Shown: positions 8,674-17,564 of the stretch, piece after piece
Layout of the letters: each line of letters starts with the position of its first letter
How positions within the stretch are numbered: the stretch's first letter is position 1
NCBI RefSeq assembly: GCF_019139815.1
Contig: NZ_CP077079.1
Span: 4,464,001 to 4,528,000 of the forward strand
Origin: Pseudomonas asgharzadehiana
GTDB lineage: Bacteria > Pseudomonadota > Gammaproteobacteria > Pseudomonadales > Pseudomonadaceae
DNA length: 64,000 bases
Direction: 5' to 3'
Notes under the pieces: model-generated
Told to the model about the DNA's origin: nothing
The model's input: only the letters and a program-made list of their open reading frames with translations
Database searches by the model: none
Position numbers and translations under genes: made by a program

Positions 8674-9309
8674 ATGCCGTTGTCCAACATCCATATCCTT
8701 CATCAGGACGCCGCCGTCCTGGTGGTGAACAAGCCGACCCTGCTGCTCTCGGTGCCTGGTCGCGCCGACGACAACAAAGACTGCCTGATCACCCGCCTGC
8801 AGGAAAACGGCTACCCCGAAGCCCGCATCGTCCATCGACTGGACTGGGAAACCTCGGGGATCATTCTGCTGGCCAGGGACGCCGATACCCATCGCGAACT
8901 GTCCCGCCAATTTCACGACCGTGAAACCGAGAAGGCCTACACCGCCCTGGCCTGGGGCCAACCGGCACTGGACAGCGGCAGCATCGACCTGCCCCTGCGC
9001 TACGACCCCCCGACCAAGCCCCGCCACGTGGTGGATCATGAGTTCGGCAAGCACGCGCTGACCTTCTGGAAAGTGCTGGAGCGTTGTGGCGAGTGGTGCC
9101 GGGTAGAACTGACGCCGATCACCGGGCGTTCGCACCAGTTGCGTGTGCATATGCTGTCCATCGGCCACCCGTTGCTGGGTGATGGCCTGTACGCCCACGA
9201 ACAAGCCCTGGCCGCCTGGCCGCGCCTGTGCCTGCATGCCAGCATGTTGAGCTTCACGCACCCGCAAAGCGGTGAGCGCTTGCGCTTCGAGTGCCCAGCT
9301 CCTTTTTAA
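8674..9309 (+). CDS. RluA-family RNA pseudouridine synthase
   Basis: 211-residue enzyme converting uridine to pseudouridine in rRNA and/or tRNA. The catalytic motif HRLDWETSGI carries the conserved Asp, and the later family blocks KAYTAL, LTPITGRSHQLRVHM and HPLLGDGLY are present. There is no N-terminal S4 domain, so it belongs to the short RluA type. ATG at 8674 (MPLSNIHILHQDAAV) is preferred to a TTG at 8656. It lies downstream of minCDE in the same direction, behind a stem-loop. The exact target site is not inferable. Confidence 0.9.
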   Translation: MPLSNIHILHQDAAVLVVNKPTLLLSVPGRADDNKDCLITRLQENGYPEARIVHRLDWETSGIILLARDADTHRELSRQFHDRETEKAYTALAWGQPALDSGSIDLPLRYDPPTKPRHVVDHEFGKHALTFWKVLERCGEWCRVELTPITGRSHQLRVHMLSIGHPLLGDGLYAHEQALAAWPRLCLHASMLSFTHPQSGERLRFECPAPF

Positions 9310-9328
9310 GCTGTGAACACCGTCAAAG

Positions 9329-9430
9329 GTGGGAGGGGCGGTGCGACGATTCGACTTGCTCCCGATGGCGGTGTATCAGCTCCAGAGGTATGGGCTGACC
9401 CACCGCCATCGGGAGCAAGCCCCTCCCACA
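9329..9430. repeat. REPIN with an extended left arm
   Basis: The left arm 9329-9371 reads GTGGGAGGGG then an inserted CGGTGCGACGATTCGA before CTTGCTCCCGATGGCGG. The right arm 9401-9430 is a normal inverted REP (CCGCCATCGGGAGCAAGCCC). The same extended left arm recurs at 10812 and, as its complement, at 45411. Confidence 0.85.
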
Positions 9431-9493
9431 TTTGTTCTGTGCACTTGCCGCTATCGAACGGTAAACTTGCGGCACTGCTGTCTGGAGCTATTT

Positions 9494-10783
9494 ATGCGCG
9501 AAGCGTTGAATCAAGGCCTGATTGACTTCCTCAAGGCCTCCCCTACTCCTTTTCATGCCACTGCCGCCCTGGCCCAGCGCCTCGAAGCGGCCGGTTACCA
9601 GCGTCTCGACGAACGCGAGACCTGGACCACCGAAGCCAACGGTCGCTACTACGTGACCCGCAACGACTCCTCGATCATCGCCTTCAAGCTCGGCCGTCAC
9701 TCGCCGCTGCTGGGCGGTATCCGCCTGGTCGGCGCCCATACCGACAGCCCGTGCCTGCGGGTCAAGCCCCAGCCGGAGCTGCAACGCCAGGGTTTCTGGC
9801 AACTGGGCGTTGAAGTCTATGGCGGCGCACTGCTGGCACCGTGGTTCGACCGTGACCTGTCCCTGGCCGGCCGCGTGACTTTCCGCCGCGACGGCAAGGT
9901 CGAGAGCCAGTTGATCGACTTCAAGCTGCCCATTGCCATCATCCCCAACCTGGCCATTCACCTGAACCGTGAGGCCAACCAGGGTTGGGCGATCAATGCC
10001 CAGACCGAACTGCCGCCGATCCTCGCGCAGTTTGCCGGTGACGAGCGCGTGGACTTCCGCGCCGTACTCACCGAGCAATTGGCACGCGAACATGGGTTGA
10101 ACGCCGATGTGGTGCTCGATTACGAGCTGAGCTTCTACGACACGCAAAGTGCTGCGGTGATTGGCCTGAACGGCGACTTTATCGCCGGTGCGCGCCTGGA
10201 CAACCTGCTGTCGTGCTACGCCGGCCTGCAAGCCTTGCTCACCAGCGACAGTGATGAAACCTGCGTGCTGGTGTGCAACGACCACGAAGAAGTCGGTTCC
10301 TGCTCGGCGTGCGGTGCCGACGGCCCGATGCTGGAACAGACCCTGCGTCGCCTGTTGCCCGAAGGTGACGAGTTCGTACGCACCATCCAGAAATCCCTGC
10401 TGGTGTCTGCCGACAATGCGCATGGCGTGCACCCCAACTATGCCGACAAGCACGACGCCAACCACGGCCCCAAGCTCAATGCCGGCCCGGTGATCAAGGT
10501 CAACAGCAACCAGCGCTACGCCACCAACAGCGAAACCGCCGGGTTCTTCCGCCACTTGTGCATGGCCGAAGAAGTGCCCGTACAGAGCTTCGTGGTGCGC
10601 AGCGACATGGGTTGCGGCTCGACCATCGGCCCGATCACCGCCAGCCACCTGGGCGTGCGCACCGTCGATATCGGCCTGCCGACGTTCGCCATGCACTCTA
10701 TCCGTGAACTGTGCGGCAGCCATGACCTGGCGCACTTGGTGAAAGTGTTGGGTGCGTTCTACGCGAGCCACGACCTGCCCTGA
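9494..10783 (+). CDS. apeB: M18 family metallo-aminopeptidase
   Basis: 429-residue cytosolic zinc aminopeptidase of the M18 family, likely preferring N-terminal acidic residues. Metal and catalytic regions are seen: [30 protein letters not shown], and the C-terminal [18 protein letters not shown]...[17 protein letters not shown] at 9494 ([21 protein letters not shown]) is the standard family N-terminus, although the frame stays open further upstream through a REPIN. Flanked on both sides by REPINs carrying the same extended arm. Confidence 0.93.
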   Translation: MREALNQGLIDFLKASPTPFHATAALAQRLEAAGYQRLDERETWTTEANGRYYVTRNDSSIIAFKLGRHSPLLGGIRLVGAHTDSPCLRVKPQPELQRQGFWQLGVEVYGGALLAPWFDRDLSLAGRVTFRRDGKVESQLIDFKLPIAIIPNLAIHLNREANQGWAINAQTELPPILAQFAGDERVDFRAVLTEQLAREHGLNADVVLDYELSFYDTQSAAVIGLNGDFIAGARLDNLLSCYAGLQALLTSDSDETCVLVCNDHEEVGSCSACGADGPMLEQTLRRLLPEGDEFVRTIQKSLLVSADNAHGVHPNYADKHDANHGPKLNAGPVIKVNSNQRYATNSETAGFFRHLCMAEEVPVQSFVVRSDMGCGSTIGPITASHLGVRTVDIGLPTFAMHSIRELCGSHDLAHLVKVLGAFYASHDLP

Positions 10784-10811
10784 TCTCAAGGGCTGAATGC
10801 GGTCAAAAAAT

Positions 10812-10912
10812 GTGGGAGGGGCGGTGCGACGATTCGACTTGCTCCCGATAGCGGTGTATCAGTCAATGAATCTGGTGACTGAAACTCTGCTATCGGGAGC
10901 AAGCCCCCACAT
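10812..10912. repeat. REPIN with an extended left arm
   Basis: From 10812 the left arm matches the one at 9329 for 38 bases up to CTCCCGAT. The right arm (about 10885-10911) is a shortened inverted REP containing CTATCGGGAGCAAGCCCCC. It ends transcription of apeB or lies just after it. Confidence 0.85.
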
Positions 10913-11028
10913 TGGGTTCTGTGTGTTTCTGGAAATATGACCCAGGCCAAACTGATCTGCATCATCTGCACTTTCCATAATCCGACCTAGACTTGTCAGT
11001 ATTCCCACTCCGACAAGGCCGTCGCCCC

Positions 11029-11205
11029 ATGATCTCCATGTCCGCCTTCCACGCCATGCTTATCCCTATCCTGATCGGCATGTTCTTGCTTGCCGTGGGG
11101 TTCAATTTTCGGGACAAGCCCGTCGGCGTGTTCGGCATGTGGGTCGGTATGCTGCTGATCCTGGGTACCGTGGTGTACAAGATCCTCGCCAAACTGGCCG
11201 AATGA
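11029..11205 (+). CDS. small two-helix membrane protein, function unknown
   Basis: 58 residues with two strongly hydrophobic stretches (residues about 9-24, MLIPILIGMFLLAVGF, and about 32-50, GVFGMWVGMLLILGTVVYK) separated by a short charged loop NFRDKP. It should sit in the inner membrane as a hairpin. ATG at 11029 has AAGG upstream at 11014-11017; a second ATG at 11038 is also possible. It lies 52 bp before the MscS-type channel on the same strand, so a link with that channel is possible but unproven. I do not recognise a named family. Confidence 0.7.
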   Translation: MISMSAFHAMLIPILIGMFLLAVGFNFRDKPVGVFGMWVGMLLILGTVVYKILAKLAE

Positions 11206-11257
11206 CGCCTGCCCTCGTACACTCGGTCAACCTGCCGTCTCCAAGGTTGACCGCCTC

Positions 11258-13423
11258 GTGCTTTCCCGTCTGTTCGCCCTGCCCTGCTACCTGTTGATCG
11301 CCCTGCTCATCCTGCTTCCCACTTCGCCTGCCCACGCCGTGGGTTTGCCCGGACTGTTGGGGGGCACCGCCAAGGCTCAACCTCAGGCCGAGGTACCTCT
11401 GGGGCAGTCGCTGGATGAGGTGATCAAGACCCTGGAAAACGACCAGCAGCGCAGCCAACTGCTCAGCGACCTGAAAAAGCTGCGTGCCGCCACGCAAAAG
11501 GCCCAGCCCGTGGCCGAGCAAGGTGTGCTCGGGCTGATCGGCAGCACGCTGTCCGGTTTTGAACAGCAATTTTCGGGTAACGACAGCCCGCTGGGACGCT
11601 GGTCCAATGAAGTCGACCAGGCCAAGGAGGAACTCGACGCCTTGATGCTGCCGGCCAGTGAGTGGCTGCCGATCATCTTCGGTTTTGCGCTGATCCTGGC
11701 GGTGTGGAGCCTGTTGGCGGCCGCGCTGATCTGGCTCAGCCACCGTGTGCGCGAGCGCTTCGGCCTGCCGGAAGAACTTCCCCAACACCCGCGCACCTGG
11801 GACATGCTGCGCTTTGCCCTGCGCAAACTGGGGCCTTGGCTGATCGCATTGGTGATCACGGTTTACCTGAGCTATGCCCTGCCCTCGTCCCTGGGCAAAT
11901 CCCTGGCGATGGTGCTGGCCTACGCGCTGGTGGTGGGTACCTGTTTTTCGGCGATCTGCGTGATTGCCTTTTCCCTGCTCGACGGCCCGCACCGTCACCG
12001 CGCGCTGTATATCCTGCGCCACCAGGCATTTCGCCCACTGTGGCTGATCGGCAGCTTTGCCGCCTTTGGCGAAGCGTTGAGCGACCCGCGCCTGGTGACC
12101 GCCCTGGGCCAGCACCTGGCCCATACCGCTGCGACCGTGGCCAATGTAATGGCGGCGCTCTCCACCGGCGTGTTTATCCTGCGTTTCCGCCGGCCGATTG
12201 CGCACCTGATCCGCAACCAGCCGCTGTCGCGCCGCCTCACCCGACGCGCGCTCACCGACACGCTGTCGATCATCGGCACCTTCTGGTACCTGCCGGCGAT
12301 GTTATTGGTGGGTATTTCGCTGTTTGCCACCTTCCTGTCGGCCGGCGACACCAGCACCGCCCTGCGCCAATCGTTGTTATGCACGGTGTTGCTGGTGTTG
12401 TGCATGGTGATCAATGGCCTGGTGCGGCGCCATGCCCTGAAACCCCAACGGCACAAACGTCATGCGCTGTATTCCGAGCGCCTGAAAAGCTTCATCTACA
12501 CCCTGGCCCACTTGGCGGTGTGGCTGGTGTTTATCGAGCTGGGCCTACGGGTGTGGGGCCTGTCGCTGATTGGCTTTGCCGAAGGCGAGGGCCATGAAAT
12601 CGCGGTCAAGCTGTTTGGCCTGGCCGGCACGCTGCTGTTTGCCTGGCTGATCTGGATCCTCAGCGACACCGCGATCCACCACGCGCTCACCCGTTCGCGC
12701 AAAGGCCTGGCGAATGCGCGGGCGCAGACCATGATGCCGTTGATCCGCAACGTGCTGTTCGTAACCATCTTTATCATCGCCGCCATCGTGGCCCTGGCGA
12801 ACATGGGCATGAACGTCACTCCACTGCTGGCCGGTGCCGGTGTGATCGGGCTGGCCATCGGTTTTGGTGCGCAGTCGCTGGTGGCGGATTTGATCACCGG
12901 CCTGTTCATCATCATCGAAGACTCCCTGGCCATCGACGACTACGTGGATGTGGGCGGCCACCTCGGTACTGTCGAGGGCCTGACCATCCGCACCGTGCGC
13001 CTGCGCGACATCGACGGCATCGTGCACACCATCCCGTTCAGCGAAATCAAGAGCATCAAGAACTACTCCCGTGAGTTCGGCTATGCGATCTTCCGGGTGG
13101 CGATCCCCTACAACATGCAGATCGATGCCGCGATCAAGTTGATCCGCGACGTGGGCCAGAAAATCCGCAACGACCCGCTACAGCGCCGCAATATCTGGTC
13201 GCCGCTGGAGATCCAGGGGGTGGAGAGTTTCGAATCAGGCAGCGCGATCCTGCGTGCACGCTTCAAGACGGCGCCGATCAAGCAATGGGAAGTGTCGCGG
13301 GCATTCAACCTGGCGCTCAAGCGGCAACTCGACGAAGCAGGGCTGGACCTGGCCACGCCGCGTTTGAGTGTGCAGGTGGTGACGGGCGCTACGGGCGGGC
13401 TGGAAAAAGACAAGACCGCGTGA
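11258..13423 (+). CDS. large MscS-family mechanosensitive channel (YbiO-like)
   Basis: 721-residue inner-membrane channel. It starts with a hydrophobic signal-like segment (FALPCYLLIALLILLPTSPAHA), then a periplasmic helical region (about 45-130, with QSLDEVIKTLENDQQRSQL), then about 10-11 membrane helices. The C-terminal MscS core has the pore helix ANMGMNVTPLLAGAGVIGLAIGFGAQSLVADLITG and the beta domain IDDYVDVGGHLGTVEGLTIRTVRLRD. Length and layout resemble E. coli YbiO. Role: release of solutes on osmotic downshock. Start is GTG at 11258. Confidence 0.9.
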   Translation: MLSRLFALPCYLLIALLILLPTSPAHAVGLPGLLGGTAKAQPQAEVPLGQSLDEVIKTLENDQQRSQLLSDLKKLRAATQKAQPVAEQGVLGLIGSTLSGFEQQFSGNDSPLGRWSNEVDQAKEELDALMLPASEWLPIIFGFALILAVWSLLAAALIWLSHRVRERFGLPEELPQHPRTWDMLRFALRKLGPWLIALVITVYLSYALPSSLGKSLAMVLAYALVVGTCFSAICVIAFSLLDGPHRHRALYILRHQAFRPLWLIGSFAAFGEALSDPRLVTALGQHLAHTAATVANVMAALSTGVFILRFRRPIAHLIRNQPLSRRLTRRALTDTLSIIGTFWYLPAMLLVGISLFATFLSAGDTSTALRQSLLCTVLLVLCMVINGLVRRHALKPQRHKRHALYSERLKSFIYTLAHLAVWLVFIELGLRVWGLSLIGFAEGEGHEIAVKLFGLAGTLLFAWLIWILSDTAIHHALTRSRKGLANARAQTMMPLIRNVLFVTIFIIAAIVALANMGMNVTPLLAGAGVIGLAIGFGAQSLVADLITGLFIIIEDSLAIDDYVDVGGHLGTVEGLTIRTVRLRDIDGIVHTIPFSEIKSIKNYSREFGYAIFRVAIPYNMQIDAAIKLIRDVGQKIRNDPLQRRNIWSPLEIQGVESFESGSAILRARFKTAPIKQWEVSRAFNLALKRQLDEAGLDLATPRLSVQVVTGATGGLEKDKTA

Positions 13424-13444
13424 ACCCGCAGAAGCCGTCCGGTG

Positions 13445-13472
13445 GTGGCGAGAAAGCGTGCTTGCTCGCCAC
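13445..13472. terminator. hairpin between mscS-like and mbtH genes
   Basis: GTGGCGAG (13445-13452) pairs exactly with CTCGCCAC (13465-13472). It is a REP-like hairpin between convergent genes and can serve both strands; no T-tract. Confidence 0.55.
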
Positions 13473-13482
13473 ACGGGGTGAG

Positions 13483-13704
13483 TCAGGCCAGCGCAGCGCC
13501 GTCCATTTTCTGGCGCAGGCTTAACGGGCGCATGTCGGTCCAGGTTTCTTCAATGTAGGCCAGGCATTCTTTTTTCAGACCGCTCTTGCCCACGGTGCGC
13601 CAACCTTCCGGCACGGCCTTGTAGTCGGGCCAGATGGAATATTGTTCTTCATGGTTGACCACTACCTGAAACAGGATGTCGTCGCGGTCAAATACTGAGG
13701 TCAT
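13483..13704 (-). CDS. MbtH-like protein of pyoverdine synthesis
   Basis: 73-residue MbtH family protein that binds NRPS adenylation domains and helps their folding and activity. It begins [26 protein letters not shown] and keeps the family hallmarks: [10 protein letters not shown], the WRTVGKSG segment and the [17 protein letters not shown] tail. ATG at 13704; the frame is open upstream but only to antisense-like sequence. It lies 82 bp downstream of pvdH, as in P. aeruginosa (PA2412/PA2413), and has its own predicted PvdS box. Likely client: PvdL and the other pyoverdine synthetases. Confidence 0.95.
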   Translation of the reverse strand: MTSVFDRDDILFQVVVNHEEQYSIWPDYKAVPEGWRTVGKSGLKKECLAYIEETWTDMRPLSLRQKMDGAALA

Positions 13705-13765
13705 TGCTGTTCTCCGTTGCTCAAAGGCTGGCTGCGCACCACGCGCAGCGCTGATATCTGTAGAA

Positions 13766-13789
13766 ACGTACCAAGTCGTCGAAAAATTA
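13766..13789 (-). promoter_or_regulatory. PvdS-type promoter for the mbtH gene
   Basis: On the minus strand the sequence reads CTAATT then 16 bases then CGT (TAATT at 13789-13785, CGT at 13768-13766). It overlaps the TAA stop of pvdH. Spacing is identical to three other boxes in the window. Known PvdS promoters have TAAAT-N16/17-CGT, so the -35 core here differs by one base. Confidence 0.7.
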
Positions 13790-15181
13790 GAGGCTGGCGA
13801 CCGCGGCCGCCAGGGCTCGCCCGAAAATCTCGGCCACACGGTCGACTTCGGCGGCGGTAATCACCAGCGGCGGCAGGAAGCGCACCACGCTACCGTGTCG
13901 GCCGCCCAGCTCCAGGATCAGCCCGCGCTTGAGGCATTCGCGCTGCACACGCGGCGCCAATTGGCGGTCCACGGGCGGATGGCCCTGGATATCCGGCGTA
14001 CCGTGCGGGTCTACCAGTTCCACGCCGAGCATCAGCCCACGACCACGAATATCCCCCAGTTGCGGGAAATCCCGTTGCAGGATGCGCAGATGCTCGCCAA
14101 GGCGTTCGCCCATGGCCGCGGCATGGCCGGCCAGGTCGTGTTCCTTGAGGTAGCGCATCACCGCCGAGCCCGCCGCCATGGCCATCTGATTGCCACGGAA
14201 CGTCCCGGCATGCGCGCCCGGCAGCCAGGTGTCCAGCCAGTCGCGATACACCACCACCGCCAGCGGCAAGCTACCGCCGATGGCCTTGGACAGCACCACC
14301 ACATCCGGGATGATCCCGGCGTGTTCAAAGGCAAACATCTTGCCGGTGCGCGCAAAACCGCTCTGGATCTCATCGACGATCAACGCCACACCGGCCTGCT
14401 CGGTGATGCGCCGCAGGCCACGCAGCCAGTCGAGGTCCGCCGGGATCACACCGCCTTCGCCCTGTACCACTTCAACAATCACCGCCGCCGGCAGCAGCAC
14501 CCCGGCCTCCGGGTCGTTGAGCAGGTTTTCCAGGTAATGCAGGTTGACACGCACGCCTTGCGCGCCGCCCAGGCCGAACGGGCAGCGATAGTCATAGGGG
14601 TACGGCAAAAACTGCACGCCATTGCCCAGCAATGCACCCAAGGGTTTCTTCGGCCCCAGGCTGCCCATCAAGCTCAACGCGCCCTGGCTCATGCCGTGAT
14701 AACCGCCCTGGAACGAAAGCACGGTGCTGCGCCCGGTGGCAGTGCGCACCAGTTTCAACGCGGCTTCCACCGCATCGGTGCCGGTGGGGCCACAGAACTG
14801 GATCTTGGCTTGCCGCGCCAGCGCTTCAGGCAACAGGCCGAACAGGTCCTGTACGAATTGGTCTTTGACCGGCGTGGTCAGGTCGAGGGTGTGCAACGGC
14901 AATTCGTCGCTCAGCACCTGCTGGATGGCCTGGATCACCACCGGGTGGTTGTGCCCCAGCGCCAGGGTACCCGCACCGGCCAGGCAGTCGATGAACTGGC
15001 GACCTTCCACGTCTTCCACGTAAATGCCCTTGGCACGTTTGAGCGCCAGGGGGATGCGCCGTGGGTAGCTGCGGGCGTTGGACTCCTGCTGACGCTGACG
15101 GGCCAGCAGCGGCGTCTCGTCGAACTGGTAGAGCGTTTCATGCACCTGGGCGTCTTCGATACGACTGGTAGCGACTGACAT
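13787..15181 (-). CDS. pvdH: diaminobutyrate-2-oxoglutarate aminotransferase PvdH
   Basis: 464-residue PLP enzyme (class III aminotransferase) that makes L-2,4-diaminobutyrate from aspartate semialdehyde; Dab is one of the three residues forming the pyoverdine chromophore. Visible motifs: [14 protein letters not shown] for cofactor phosphate binding, [24 protein letters not shown] with the PLP-ring Asp, and [10 protein letters not shown] with the Schiff-base Lys at about 299. ATG at 15181 ([19 protein letters not shown]) is preferred over an upstream alternative at 15217. It carries a textbook PvdS box and is followed by mbtH. Confidence 0.96.
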   Translation of the reverse strand: MSVATSRIEDAQVHETLYQFDETPLLARQRQQESNARSYPRRIPLALKRAKGIYVEDVEGRQFIDCLAGAGTLALGHNHPVVIQAIQQVLSDELPLHTLDLTTPVKDQFVQDLFGLLPEALARQAKIQFCGPTGTDAVEAALKLVRTATGRSTVLSFQGGYHGMSQGALSLMGSLGPKKPLGALLGNGVQFLPYPYDYRCPFGLGGAQGVRVNLHYLENLLNDPEAGVLLPAAVIVEVVQGEGGVIPADLDWLRGLRRITEQAGVALIVDEIQSGFARTGKMFAFEHAGIIPDVVVLSKAIGGSLPLAVVVYRDWLDTWLPGAHAGTFRGNQMAMAAGSAVMRYLKEHDLAGHAAAMGERLGEHLRILQRDFPQLGDIRGRGLMLGVELVDPHGTPDIQGHPPVDRQLAPRVQRECLKRGLILELGGRHGSVVRFLPPLVITAAEVDRVAEIFGRALAAAVASL

Positions 15182-15275
15182 TTCTCGATCCCTCAATACG
15201 CTGATGATGGTGACCAAACTGCCGATCCGTTGGCGTCTGGCCCAAGGGCATGCGCACGGATTTCCTGTTCTGGAA

Positions 15276-15300
15276 ACGCATCAGCGCCGCAGGGATTTAG
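15276..15300 (-). promoter_or_regulatory. PvdS-type promoter for pvdH
   Basis: On the minus strand: CTAAATCCC with TAAAT at 15299-15295, then 16 bases, then CGT at 15278-15276. This is the classical iron-starvation box. It lies about 95 bp before the pvdH ATG. Confidence 0.85.
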
Positions 15301-15352
15301 GGCCGGTAATCGTTATGGGTGGATCAAGCCTGAAATGTGAAAGCGATCAGCG

Positions 15353-16120
15353 TTACAGGCCGCGGTATTTTTCGTTCAGCGCGTACAAAATCGCGCAGGT
15401 CTCGGCATCCAGAAACCCACAATAATCCCGCGCCCGAAAATGCATCTGAAACGCCCGCGTCCGGAGCTCAAAGCCCTGGCGATTTTTGGCCGGTGCATAG
15501 CCATAGCGCTGGAACGCCCGCTCCACTTCCACCTCCGGCGGCAGCCCGAGGCAAAACCGGCGCTGGTACATGGCACGCGTCGCCTCATCAAACCAGGCGC
15601 CGACGCCCGCCTCGAACAAACGCCGCCAGGGCAGACGAGGTCCGGGATCGCTCTTGCGCCAAAAGGCCACGTCCGAATGTCCGAGGATGTCCGTCGGCCC
15701 AACCCGTGGGTAGCGGCCAAGAATGTCGCGCAGCAGCGCTATCAACACCTCGATCTGTTCCTCGCCATACGCAGGAAAGGTGAACACGCCACCGTCATCC
15801 CTTGCCAGGTTGACGATCTCGATGCCAATCGAGCGGCTATTGAGGTTATCCCGCCCGCCCCACTGGCTTACGCCGGCATGCCAGGCGCGCTTGTCTTCGT
15901 CGACCAGGCGAAACGCGCGCAACTCGTCGTAACCGGCGGCGCGATAGCTGGGTTCATGCGGGTCGGGCAGCAAGTAGTGAGCGCTGACGCCGTCCCGGGT
16001 CAGGGTGCGCAGGGACGACGCAAAAGGCGCCGCGGTGTAATGCACAAGCAGCTGCCCAACGGGCTCGCCGTTGCGATCGTTGAAACCGGTGGCGGGGAAA
16101 CTGGTGTCGATGACCAACAT
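15353..16120 (-). CDS. N-acetylmuramoyl-L-alanine amidase (amidase_2 family, AmiD-like)
   Basis: 255-residue peptidoglycan amidase that cleaves between MurNAc and L-Ala. The zinc site is recognisable: VHYTAAPF (first His), ILGHSDVAFWRKSDPGPRLPW (second His and the Asp region), with SIGIEIVN between them. A C-terminal helical peptidoglycan-binding segment (VERAFQRYGYAPAKNRQGF) follows. ATG at 16120 has AAAGGAC at 7 nt spacing; an upstream TTG at 16138 is less likely. No signal peptide or lipobox is seen, unlike E. coli AmiD, so a cytoplasmic recycling role (as for AmpD) or non-classical export is open. Confidence 0.88.
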   Translation of the reverse strand: MLVIDTSFPATGFNDRNGEPVGQLLVHYTAAPFASSLRTLTRDGVSAHYLLPDPHEPSYRAAGYDELRAFRLVDEDKRAWHAGVSQWGGRDNLNSRSIGIEIVNLARDDGGVFTFPAYGEEQIEVLIALLRDILGRYPRVGPTDILGHSDVAFWRKSDPGPRLPWRRLFEAGVGAWFDEATRAMYQRRFCLGLPPEVEVERAFQRYGYAPAKNRQGFELRTRAFQMHFRARDYCGFLDAETCAILYALNEKYRGL

Positions 16121-16170
16121 AAGAACCGTCCTTTTCAATACAGGCCGAGTCTTTCGGCCCGTTCAAGCAC

Positions 16171-16218
16171 AAAAAAATTACCGCCATCCTGAAGGCTTGA
16201 ACCCCAGGCGGGCGGTAA
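16171..16218 (-). terminator. rho-independent terminator of the dsbRS operon
   Basis: Read on the minus strand: TTACCGCC, a 2-base mismatch, CCTG, loop, CAGG, a 2-base mismatch, GGCGGTAA, then TTTTTTT. It begins 24 bp after the histidine kinase stop codon. Confidence 0.65.
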
Positions 16219-16241
16219 CTATTTGGCACTTGGAAAAAGGA

Positions 16242-17564
16242 TCAGCGTCGCAGTGGCATGCCCAGGTCGACACGCAACCCATCGACCTGACTGTCAAATT
16301 TCAGCGAGCACGAACAGCGCTGCACGATCGCTTGCACGATTGCCAGGCCCAGCCCGCAACCTTCGCTGTTGCCGTTGCGCCAGAAGCGCTGGGTCAGGTA
16401 TTGCAGGTCTTCGCTGGAAATCTGCTGGCCATGGTCACGCACGCGGAACACCACGTGATCCTTGGCAGTGAACACACTGAGTTCGACCCGAGTGTCCGCC
16501 GGGGTGTGGCGCAAGGCGTTATCCAGCAGGTTGCGCAGGGCCGCAACCGCCAGGCCAACGGGCATTTCCACCGGCGCGCCGGTGAGGTTTTGCGCCAGGA
16601 TCAGGTCGATACGTGCGTTATCCCCCGCATTGGCATCCTCAATCGCCAGCCGCGCGACCTCTTCGGCGCTGGACTGCAAGCCATCGTCAAACGACAGGCT
16701 GCCTTCCACCCGCGCCAGCAGCAGCAATTGTTCCAGGGTGCGATGCAGGCGGTCGGCGCCCTCCTCGGCATGTGCCAGCGACTGGTCGCGGGCCGCGCCG
16801 TCGGTCATGCGCGCCACTTGCAGGTGGGTCTTGATCGCGGTCAACGGGCTGCGCAGTTCGTGGGCGGCGTCGCCGGTCAGGCGGCGTTCGCGCTCGATGG
16901 TCTTGGCGATGCGTTGCAACAGTTGGTTCTGGGTGTCGAGCAGCGGCTTGAGCTCACTGGGCAACGGGTGGATCTGCAGCGGCTCAAGGGAGTCGGCACT
17001 GCGCCGCATCAGCGCGTCACGCATGCGGTTGAGCGGCAGCAGGCTTTGGCCGATGCCCAGCCACAGCAGGCACAGGCAGCCCAGCATGGCCACGCCCACC
17101 GGCACCGACGCCGCCAGCAGGATCGACATGTTCAGCGCTTCACGCTCCACCTGGCGGTCGGCGGTGGTAATCAACAGGTCGCCACGGGACAGGGTAAAGC
17201 TGCGCCAGCCTACGCCGTCGATCGTCTGGTCGCGAAAGCCACTGCGTTGCGACTCAAGGCCCTGATCCGGCGTGGTGTGGCTGCGCGCGAGGATTTCCCC
17301 GCGCAACGAGCTGACCTGACAGGCCATGCCGCCCGGCACATGCAGCTGTTCGGTACGCAAGTGCGCGCCGCCGCTGATACTGGCCAGGCCCGGCATCTGT
17401 TCGGTCAGCCCCGCCACCATGCGCGCCGACGCCACCAGGCGCTGGTCGAGGGAAAACATCATCTGGTTACGCAGATCGTTGAGCATCCAGGCCGCCGCCA
17501 GGGCCCAGATCACTACAAAGGCAGCGCCGAGCTTGAAGGTCAGGCGCAGGCGCAGGCTCTTCAC
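16242..17564 (-). CDS. dsbS: sensor histidine kinase, DsbS-like copper/redox sensor
   Basis: 440-residue inner-membrane kinase. First membrane helix at about 12-28 (FKLGAAFVVIWALAAAWML), periplasmic sensor domain about 30-145, second helix about 148-170 (LLAASVPVGVAMLGCLCLLWL), HAMP-like linker, DHp with the phospho-His in ERRLTGDAAHELRSPLTAI, and a CA domain with NLLDNALRHT (N box) and GCGLGLAIVQ (G box). The sensor domain has a single Cys at residue 82 (GGMACQVSS). The gene is paired with an OmpR-type regulator and divergent from dsbD, the arrangement of the P. aeruginosa copper-responsive DsbRS system (PA2480-PA2479). Family call firm; ligand by orthology. Confidence 0.85.
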   Translation of the reverse strand: MKSLRLRLTFKLGAAFVVIWALAAAWMLNDLRNQMMFSLDQRLVASARMVAGLTEQMPGLASISGGAHLRTEQLHVPGGMACQVSSLRGEILARSHTTPDQGLESQRSGFRDQTIDGVGWRSFTLSRGDLLITTADRQVEREALNMSILLAASVPVGVAMLGCLCLLWLGIGQSLLPLNRMRDALMRRSADSLEPLQIHPLPSELKPLLDTQNQLLQRIAKTIERERRLTGDAAHELRSPLTAIKTHLQVARMTDGAARDQSLAHAEEGADRLHRTLEQLLLLARVEGSLSFDDGLQSSAEEVARLAIEDANAGDNARIDLILAQNLTGAPVEMPVGLAVAALRNLLDNALRHTPADTRVELSVFTAKDHVVFRVRDHGQQISSEDLQYLTQRFWRNGNSEGCGLGLAIVQAIVQRCSCSLKFDSQVDGLRVDLGMPLRR

